DNA from: Mycobacterium sp. DL440
Lineage (GTDB): Bacteria > Actinomycetota > Actinomycetes > Mycobacteriales > Mycobacteriaceae
Length of the DNA stretch: 64,000 nucleotides
Direction: 5' to 3'
Assembly: GCF_011745145.1 (NCBI RefSeq)
Contig: NZ_CP050191.1
Coordinates: forward strand, 2,557,054-2,621,053
The number at the start of each line of letters is the position of its first letter. Position 1 is the first letter of the stretch. Positions 57,105 through 64,000 of the stretch are shown piece after piece. A model generated the notes under the pieces. That model made no database searches and had not been told where the DNA came from. It saw only the letters and a list, made by a program, of their open reading frames with translations. Made by a program: the position numbers and the translations under genes.

Positions 57105-58307
57105 TCAGATGCGGTGCGTGCCGTCGCGTACCGTTCCGACCAGGTCCTCGACCAGGTCCTCCAGGGCGACCATCGCGGTGACGGTCCCCGACACCTCTCC
57201 GTCATGCCCGTCCGCACCGTCAGTGCGCTCCTGCTCCTCGCCGTGCCCATCCTCATCGTGCCCACGCTCTTCGCGCGAGCGCTCATCGTGCCCACGCTCT
57301 TCGCGCAAGCGCTCATCGTGCCCACGCTCTTCGCGCAAGCGCTCATCGACCACCAGCGCGAGGTGACTGTTGCTGCGTCGCATCCGGGACAGCGCGTCGG
57401 GCAACGGCAACGAGGCCGGCACCCGCGGCAGCGGCCGCACCATCGACACATCCAGCACCGCATCGGGGTCGCCGATCTTCGGCAGCACATCCTTGATGTG
57501 CAGGTATCCGATCACCGTCCCCGACGTATCGGTGACCGGGAAGCGCGAGTAGCCGGTCTCGGTGAGAGCCTGCTCGACCGCGCCCACAGTCGGCCCGCTG
57601 CCTTCGGCCGCAACGGGTATCGCGTGAATTTCGTTCAACGGCATCGCGACGTCGTTGACCGTGCGGCTGCGGTTTTGCAGGGCCCGCGTCAATCGACCGT
57701 GCTCCTCGGTGTCGAGCAGGCCTTCGGACACCGATTCGGCGATCATCTCCGACAGCTCGACGGTCGACACGGCCGAGGCCAGCTCGTCAACCGGTTCGAC
57801 GCGGAAAGCGCGCAGGGTGGTGTTGGCGCACCAGTTGTAGAAGGCGATGAACGGCCGGGCTGCGCGGATGTACACCAGGTACGGCGGGACCAACAGCATC
57901 GCCGCTGTCTCGGGCCCCGCGATGGCGATGTTCTTCGGCACCATCTCGCCGAGCAGCACGTGCAGGGTCACCACGACGGCCAGGGCGATGAAGAACGAGA
58001 CCGTGTGCAGAACGGCGTCGGACACGCCGATCAGCGCGAATGGTTTCTCCAGCAGATGGGCGACGGCGGGTTCGCCGACCCGGCCCAGCAGGATCGAGCA
58101 GATGGTGATGCCCAGCTGAGAGCCGGCCAGCATCAGCGACAGGTGTTCGCCGGCCCGGATGACGGTCACAGCGCTGCGCTTGCCCTGCTCGGCGAGCGCC
58201 TGTAGCCGGTCCCGGCGGGCCGAGATCAGCGCGAACTCCGCCGCCACGAAGAACGCGTTGGCGGCCAGCAGCAGCACAGTCAGCAGTACGCCGAGGATGT
58301 CACCCAT
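57105..58307 (-). CDS. CNNM/CorC-type membrane protein with CBS domains, Rv1841c-like, with repeat insertion
   Basis: 400 aa. CNNM (DUF21) transmembrane domain (about 1-180: FFVAAEFALISARRDRLQALAEQGK, GSQLGITICSILLGRVGEP, VLLGEMVPKNIA), then a CBS pair with TGYSRFPVTD and ALVVDER. Family members export Mg/Co or control its homeostasis; often called hemolysins without proof. In the second CBS domain a roughly 45-residue acidic/basic insertion with three ten-residue repeats (RLREERGHDE) splits the strand that should run LVVDE-GTVTAMV. ATG 58307 with GAGGAGAG. Coupled to the upstream paralogue. Confidence 0.9.
   Translation of the reverse strand: MGDILGVLLTVLLLAANAFFVAAEFALISARRDRLQALAEQGKRSAVTVIRAGEHLSLMLAGSQLGITICSILLGRVGEPAVAHLLEKPFALIGVSDAVLHTVSFFIALAVVVTLHVLLGEMVPKNIAIAGPETAAMLLVPPYLVYIRAARPFIAFYNWCANTTLRAFRVEPVDELASAVSTVELSEMIAESVSEGLLDTEEHGRLTRALQNRSRTVNDVAMPLNEIHAIPVAAEGSGPTVGAVEQALTETGYSRFPVTDTSGTVIGYLHIKDVLPKIGDPDAVLDVSMVRPLPRVPASLPLPDALSRMRRSNSHLALVVDERLREERGHDERLREERGHDERSREERGHDEDGHGEEQERTDGADGHDGEVSGTVTAMVALEDLVEDLVGTVRDGTHRI
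57252..57341 (-). repeat. 30-bp minisatellite, three tandem copies, inside a CBS domain
   Basis: Units 57252-57281, 57282-57311 and 57312-57341; copies two and three are identical and copy one differs by one base. On the coding strand each encodes RLREERGHDE-like residues, in frame. An eight-base partial unit follows at 57342-57349. Likely length-variable by slippage. Confidence 0.85.
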
Positions 58308-58342
58308 GGCTGCTCTCCTCGTCACCCATGGCTGTTCTCCTC
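58299..58342. repeat. 22-bp direct tandem duplication at a gene junction
   Basis: 58299-58320 and 58321-58342 match at 21 of 22 bases. Each copy contains a GAGGAGA ribosome-binding site and ATGGGTGAC, so the duplication carries the stop region of the upstream CNNM gene and a second copy of the start region of the downstream one. Confidence 0.8.
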
Positions 58343-59689
58343 GTCGCCGAGGCTGATCAGCTCGAGCAGATCGATCCGGCGACCGTCCATCCGCACCACC
58401 GTGGCCAGCCATCGAGTGGGATTGTCCGGATCGCCGTCCGGGTCGAACGCGGTGAGCTCCACGGCTTCGCCGGTCTCCGGTATGTGGCCGAGCTCCTGCA
58501 GGACCAGCCCGCCGATGGTCTCGTATTCGCCCTCGGGAGCACGGAATCCGGTGCCGGTCGCCACCTCGTCGATGCGCAGGAGCCCGGATACCTGCCAGCC
58601 GGCCCCGGCCGGCACCACGTCGGGGGTGGCATCGTCATGCTCGTCACGTACGTCGCCGACGATCTCCTCGATCAGATCCTCGACCGTCACCATGCCCGCG
58701 GTGCCGCCGTACTCGTCGACCACGAGTGCGGTCTGCAACCCGTTGGCCCGAATCTGGGTCATCACGGCATCGCCGTCGAGGGTGGACGGCACGGTGGCCA
58801 CCGGCAGCGCCAGCGCGGCCAGCCGGGTCCGGTCCCGGTCCTCGCGCGGTACCGAGAACACCTGCTTGATGTGGACGACGCCGATCGTCTCGTCGAGGTC
58901 GCCCTCGACGATGGGGAAGCGCGAATACCCGGTGCGGATCGCGGCGGACATCAGGTCGGTCACCGAATCGCCGGCGTCGAGTACCTCGATCTTGGAGCGC
59001 GGAGTCATCAGTTCCTCGGCGGTGCGCTCACCGAACTGCAGTGAGCGGTGCACCAGCAACGCGGTGGTGGGATCGAGCGACCCGCTGCGGGCCGAATTCC
59101 GAACCAGCGACGCCAACTCCTGGGCCGAGCGTGCCGAACGCAGTTCCTCGGCGGGCTCGACGCCGAGGCGGCGGACGATCCAGTTGGCGGTGCCGTTGGT
59201 CAGCCGGATGACCGGGGTGAACAGCAGCGAGAACAGCAGCTGGAACGGTGCCGCAGCGCGTGCCGTCGGGACCGGGCGGGCCACGGCCAGGTTCTTGGGC
59301 ACGAGCTCGCCGAACACCATCGACAACGACGTCGCGATGAGGATCGCCAGGAACAGGGACAGGCCGCCGGCGAATCTGGCGGGCAGGCCGATGGCATCCA
59401 GGCCGGGGCGGATCAGTTCCCCGACCACGGGTTCGGCGAGGTAACCGGTGGCCAGCGTGGTGATCGAGATGCCTACCTGGGCGCCGGAGAGCTGGAACGA
59501 CAGCGTGCGGTGCGCACGGCGGACCAGTTGGTCGCGGCGGTCGCCGGTGCGGGCATTGGCCTCGACCGTGCTGCGCTCCAGTGCGGTCAGCGAGAACTCG
59601 GCGGCCACGAACACCGCGGTGCCGAGGGTGAGTAGGACGATCGCCAGGATCGACAGCAACGAGAAAACCACGTCGGTTGAGCTGCCCAT
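58322..59689 (-). CDS. CNNM/CorC-type membrane protein with CBS and CorC domains, Rv1842c-like
   Basis: 455 aa. CNNM domain with four membrane segments (about 1-200; [53 protein letters not shown]), a CBS pair ([36 protein letters not shown]) and a C-terminal CorC/HlyC domain with [13 protein letters not shown]. Presumed Mg/Co efflux or Mg homeostasis. ATG 59689 has only weak RBS; it sits at the end of a long structured leader. Its paralogue follows 15 bp downstream. Confidence 0.92.
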   Translation of the reverse strand: MGSSTDVVFSLLSILAIVLLTLGTAVFVAAEFSLTALERSTVEANARTGDRRDQLVRRAHRTLSFQLSGAQVGISITTLATGYLAEPVVGELIRPGLDAIGLPARFAGGLSLFLAILIATSLSMVFGELVPKNLAVARPVPTARAAAPFQLLFSLLFTPVIRLTNGTANWIVRRLGVEPAEELRSARSAQELASLVRNSARSGSLDPTTALLVHRSLQFGERTAEELMTPRSKIEVLDAGDSVTDLMSAAIRTGYSRFPIVEGDLDETIGVVHIKQVFSVPREDRDRTRLAALALPVATVPSTLDGDAVMTQIRANGLQTALVVDEYGGTAGMVTVEDLIEEIVGDVRDEHDDATPDVVPAGAGWQVSGLLRIDEVATGTGFRAPEGEYETIGGLVLQELGHIPETGEAVELTAFDPDGDPDNPTRWLATVVRMDGRRIDLLELISLGDEENSHG

Positions 59690-59899
59690 CAGATCGTCAC
59701 CAGGAGTTCGCCGGGCCCGGGGCCCGGCCGACTAGGAGAGGGGTCGTCAGCTTCGGCGCTCAGAAGTGACTGGTGTTCCACCCGGGAGGCCGGTTCAGAA
59801 CCGGAGGCCTCGGTGGGTGCCTGCGGCACGTGAACCCTTTCGTTCGATCTGACCGAGTGGACGCGAGGGCATATGCCATCGTCCGCTCGGTGTACTCAG
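59690..59899 (-). promoter_or_regulatory. Long structured 5' leader, candidate riboswitch for the CNNM genes
   Basis: About 210 nt between a -10 TACTAT and the start codon. Predicted stems: 59868-59877 (GGC-ATAT-GCC), 59817-59829 (GTGCC/GGCAC), a bulged 15-bp hairpin at 59778-59816 (CCACC, GAGG and CCGGTT pairing with AACCGG, CCTC and GGTGG), and a 9-bp GC hairpin at 59710-59728, 21 nt before the ATG. The layout of aptamer-like stems followed by a hairpin near the ribosome-binding site resembles a riboswitch. I could not match it to a known class such as the M-box. Confidence 0.5.
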
Positions 59900-59906
59900 A
59901 ACCCCA

Positions 59907-59912
59907 ATAGTA
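59907..59912 (-). promoter_or_regulatory. -10 hexamer TACTAT for the CNNM leader transcript
   Basis: TACTAT on the minus strand, just after the guaB1 stop, predicts a start near 59899 and hence the long untranslated leader. Confidence 0.45.
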
Positions 59913-59927
59913 TCGCGACCCGGCGGA

Positions 59928-61385
<1,458 letters not shown>

Positions 61386-61389
61386 CTAC

Positions 61390-62844
61390 TCAGGCAGGGA
61401 CTTCGCTGCGGTCGCCGCTCCAGAGGGTGTGGAACTTCTGGCCGGGCTCGGCGTCGGTACGCCCGTAGGTGTGCGCGCCGAAGAAATCGCGCAGGCCCTG
61501 GGTCAGTGCCGCGGGCAGCCGCTCGGTGCGCAACGCGTCGTAGTACGACAGTGCCGACGCGAAGCCGGGGACCGGGATGCCCAGCGCGGTGGCGGTGACG
61601 ACCACGCGACGCCAGCTGTCGATCGCCGCCTCGATGGCGTCGCGGAAGTACGGGTCGACGATGAGGGTCGGGAGGTCGGCGTTGTTGTCGAAGGCCTCTT
61701 TGATCCGGTTGAGGAACTTGGCCCGGATGATGCAGCCGCCCCGCCAGATGGTGGCCATGTCGCCGGGGGTGATGCCCCAGTTGTATTCGGCGCTGCCCGC
61801 CTGGATCTGGTTGAAGCCCTGGGCGTAGGCGATGATCTTCGAGGCGTACAGGGCCTGACGGATGTCCTCGGTGAACTGTGCTGCATCCGTGGGCTTTTCG
61901 CCGAGATCGCCGGAGGCCAGGCCGGTGGTGGCCTTGCGCTGGGGCACCGAACCGGACAGTGCGCGGGCGAACACGGCTTCGGCGATACCGGTCACCGGCA
62001 CGCCGAGGTCCAGAGCGGACTTGACCGTCCAGCGTCCGGTGCCCTTCTGCTCGGCCTCGTCCACGATCACGTCGACCAGGGGCTTGCCCGTCTTGGCGTC
62101 CACCTGCTTGAGCACCTCTGCGGTGATCTCGACCAGGTAGCTGTCCAGGTCGCCGTTGTTCCACTCGGTGAACACGTCGGCGATCTGTGCCGCATCCAGG
62201 CCGAGGCCGTCGCGCAGTAACTGGTAGGCCTCGCCGATCAGCTGCATGTCGGAGTACTCGATGCCGTTGTGCACCATCTTCACGAAGTGTCCGGCGCCGT
62301 CCGGGCCGATGTGGGTGCAGCACGGCACGCCGTCGACGTGGGCCGAGATCTCTTCCAGCAGCGGGCCGAGAGACTTGTAGGACTCGGCGGGGCCACCGGG
62401 CATGATCGATGGGCCGTTGAGCGCGCCTTCCTCGCCGCCGGAGATGCCCGCGCCGACGAAGTGCAGGCCGCGTTCGCGGATCGCCTTCTCGCGGCGGATG
62501 GTGTCGGTGTAGAGGGCGTTGCCGCCGTCGATGATGATGTCGCCGGGCTCCATGGCGTCGGCCAGCTCGTTGATGACGGCATCGGTCGGATCGCCAGCCT
62601 TGACCATGATGATCACCCGGCGCGGTTTCTCCAGGGCGTCAAGGAATTCCGCGATCGTCTCGCTGCGCACGAACTTGCCCTCGGACCCGTGCTCGGCCAG
62701 CAGCGCATCGGTTTTGGCGATCGACCGGTTGTGCAGTGCGACGGTGTAGCCGTGGTGGGCGAAGTTACGAGCGAGGTTGGATCCCATCACGGCCAGGCCG
62801 GTGACTCCGATCTGCGCCGTGCCGGAAGTGCCGGTCTTGCTCAT
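61390..62844 (-). CDS. gnd1: 6-phosphogluconate dehydrogenase (decarboxylating)
   Basis: 484 aa. Oxidises 6-phosphogluconate to ribulose-5-phosphate in the pentose phosphate pathway. Dinucleotide-binding GVTGLAVMGSNLARN at the N-terminus, substrate motif GAGISGGEEGALNGPSIMPGG (about 126-146), and a C-terminal domain typical of the long dimeric type. ATG 62844 with GAAAGG upstream. Orthologue of Rv1844c. Starts an operon with guaB1. Confidence 0.96.
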   Translation of the reverse strand: MSKTGTSGTAQIGVTGLAVMGSNLARNFAHHGYTVALHNRSIAKTDALLAEHGSEGKFVRSETIAEFLDALEKPRRVIIMVKAGDPTDAVINELADAMEPGDIIIDGGNALYTDTIRREKAIRERGLHFVGAGISGGEEGALNGPSIMPGGPAESYKSLGPLLEEISAHVDGVPCCTHIGPDGAGHFVKMVHNGIEYSDMQLIGEAYQLLRDGLGLDAAQIADVFTEWNNGDLDSYLVEITAEVLKQVDAKTGKPLVDVIVDEAEQKGTGRWTVKSALDLGVPVTGIAEAVFARALSGSVPQRKATTGLASGDLGEKPTDAAQFTEDIRQALYASKIIAYAQGFNQIQAGSAEYNWGITPGDMATIWRGGCIIRAKFLNRIKEAFDNNADLPTLIVDPYFRDAIEAAIDSWRRVVVTATALGIPVPGFASALSYYDALRTERLPAALTQGLRDFFGAHTYGRTDAEPGQKFHTLWSGDRSEVPA

Positions 62845-62895
62845 GCAGCAGCCTTTCGTTGTTTTGTTATGTCAGAACGCCTGTTGGACAGGGGT

Positions 62896-63867
62896 CTATC
62901 CCAGTCCGGCGAACAGGCGGTGAAGCTCGGTGAGCCAGGGGACGGCAACGGCGACGGTAGGCACCACCAGCACGGCCGCGGCGGCCAGATAGGCAGTGAC
63001 CGCCATGGCCACGCTGTTGGGCCTGCCGCCGAGGCGTCGCACGCGGATCACGGTGGTCGGCCCACCCGCGGCCAGTGCGCCCGAGGGGGTGCGGCCACTC
63101 GCGCAGGCGACCAGCGCCCTGGCCAGGGGAGTGGGGCCTGCCGTCCGGACCGCGGCGTCGTCGGCCAGCAGTTCGATCAGCAGCCGGACCGCATCCAGCG
63201 CGTTGGCGCTGCGGACGAACCGCGGAAAGGCGGCATGGACGGCGGTGAACATCTCCAGGACCAGGTCATGGCGGGCGCGCAGGTGGGCCCTTTCATGGGT
63301 GAGGATTGCGGTGATCTCGTTGTCGGACAACGTGGTCAACGTTCCCTCGCTCACCACCACACGGCTGCGGACCCCGGGAAGGCAGTAGGCCAGGGGCTGC
63401 GCGACGTCGAGGATGCGCAGCCCGTCACCGGCGAGCGGGCGGTGCGCTGTACAGAGATGCGCCGGCACCGCGTCGCGGGACTTGCTGAGCAGGTCGACCA
63501 TCATGCGGTGATGGGCGCGCCTGCGCCGGGTGGCTACCGCCACCTGGATCACGGCCAGACAGAGCCGCCCCCCGATGAACAGGGTGAGGGTGAAGACCAC
63601 GACGAGCAGCAGCCACAGTGGCCAACCGAGGGCCTCGATCTCGCTGGTGATGGTCGCGGTCGGCCGCCCGTCGGGCCCCGGAACGAACAGCCGGCTCGCG
63701 ATGGCGATACCGGCCGAGAAAGCCGAGAGCACGGCGGCCAGGGCGATTGACTGCCACAGCACGATTGCGGCACGCGGGGCGCGCAGGGGCCACACCGCAC
63801 GTGCCAGCACTGCCGGTACCGGCCCGACCAGGGCCAGCGCGACGAGGGTGAAGGCCAGCGCGGACAC
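62896..63867 (-). CDS. M56-family (BlaR1-like) membrane peptidase
   Basis: 323 aa. About four or five membrane segments (1-20, 35-55, 90-115, 290-315) and a zinc motif HERAH in ILTHERAHLRARHD (about residue 190). Matches Rv1845c (BlaR-like), partner of the BlaI repressor encoded upstream; it lacks a penicillin-binding sensor domain, being much shorter than staphylococcal BlaR1. GTG 63867. Likely cleaves BlaI in response to a cell-envelope signal. Confidence 0.9.
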   Translation of the reverse strand: MSALAFTLVALALVGPVPAVLARAVWPLRAPRAAIVLWQSIALAAVLSAFSAGIAIASRLFVPGPDGRPTATITSEIEALGWPLWLLLVVVFTLTLFIGGRLCLAVIQVAVATRRRRAHHRMMVDLLSKSRDAVPAHLCTAHRPLAGDGLRILDVAQPLAYCLPGVRSRVVVSEGTLTTLSDNEITAILTHERAHLRARHDLVLEMFTAVHAAFPRFVRSANALDAVRLLIELLADDAAVRTAGPTPLARALVACASGRTPSGALAAGGPTTVIRVRRLGGRPNSVAMAVTAYLAAAAVLVVPTVAVAVPWLTELHRLFAGLG

Positions 63868-63881
63868 GCCGTAAGTGTCTC

Positions 63882-64000
63882 TCAGTCAGTGCCCGAATTG
63901 CCAGCCGGTGGGGGCAGCTGGTGCTTGCTCTCCAGTTCGGCCAGGGCCCGGCGCAAGGCCTGAGCCTCGTCGGCGCCGACCCTTTCGACGAAATGGACCA
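63882..64000 (-). CDS. blaI: BlaI-family repressor, C-terminal fragment (runs off the window)
   Basis: Last 39 residues only. The frame reads VHFVERVGADEAQALRRALA and ends in TD with TGA at 63882-63884. It is recognisable as the end of Rv1846c-like BlaI (the C-terminal dimerisation helices). The M56 gene starts 14 bp downstream, as in M. tuberculosis, so the two are an operon. The DNA-binding part is outside the window. Confidence 0.75.
   Translation of the reverse strand, partial: VHFVERVGADEAQALRRALAELESKHQLPPPAGNSGTD

Noticed and set aside
57105..59689. Hemolysin toxins
   Set aside because: The proteins are CNNM/CBS membrane proteins; the hemolysin name is historical.
59690..59899. M-box or yybP-ykoY identity for the CNNM leader
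   Set aside because: No match to the conserved core sequences of either class by eye; listed as unclassified.

Overview
The window is high-GC actinobacterial DNA, and gene content and order identify it as a mycobacterium, most likely a fast grower (Mycolicibacterium type). From about 23.8 kb to the right edge the gene order follows Mycobacterium tuberculosis Rv1781c to Rv1846c: malQ, an Rv1814-like sterol desaturase, an Rv1815-like protease, an Rv1817-like flavoprotein, Rv1819c-like BacA transporters, secA2, pgsA2, Rv1823-Rv1825, gcvH, garA, Rv1828, Rv1829, resR, gcvB, an Rv1836c-like VWA protein, glcB, the Rv1841c/Rv1842c CNNM pair, guaB1, gnd, an M56 peptidase and the end of blaI. The ESX-5 locus that lies beside malQ in slow growers is absent here. 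These orthology calls rest on recalled sequences and gene order, not on a search.

The left part (1-23 kb) is accessory and metabolic. A LysR regulator faces an overlapping cluster of two short-chain dehydrogenases (SDRs), a sulfotransferase-fold protein and an unrecognised protein. It is followed by the long isocitrate lyase (ICL2), small proteins, an SDR/MFS pair, and a lipid-type cluster (two acyl-CoA synthetases, a cytochrome P450 and an SRPBCC protein). Then come small secreted proteins, a GDSL hydrolase, a NUDIX hydrolase, and an operon of a PF10118 diiron-type protein with a 2Fe-2S flavin reductase.

The middle (23-36 kb) has malQ, a TetR-SDR operon with a perfect operator-like palindrome, an MFS exporter, a pair of SMR exporters, an esterase, a sterol-desaturase family protein, a bulb-lectin/LysM protein, a secreted serine protease, and a VOC-flavoprotein operon behind a sequence matching the KstR (cholesterol regulon) operator. 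Two tandem BacA-type ABC transporters precede secA2.

The right part is core metabolism and envelope biology. It includes a tandem glycine riboswitch before gcvB, glycine cleavage H protein, GarA (control of 2-oxoglutarate flux), malate synthase G (partner of isocitrate lyase in the glyoxylate shunt), 6-phosphogluconate dehydrogenase and GuaB1.

No tRNA, rRNA, CRISPR array or transposase was seen. The most unusual signals are non-coding or at gene starts: a roughly 210-nt structured leader before the CNNM transporter genes; an 18-codon, apparently leaderless upstream ORF coupled by ATGA to an acyl-CoA synthetase and overlain by a 16-bp palindrome; a probable ATC start codon in an SDR; and a 30-bp minisatellite expanding a CBS domain. 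At least eight genes have TANNNT -10 hexamers 6-8 nt before their start codons, as expected for leaderless mycobacterial transcripts.
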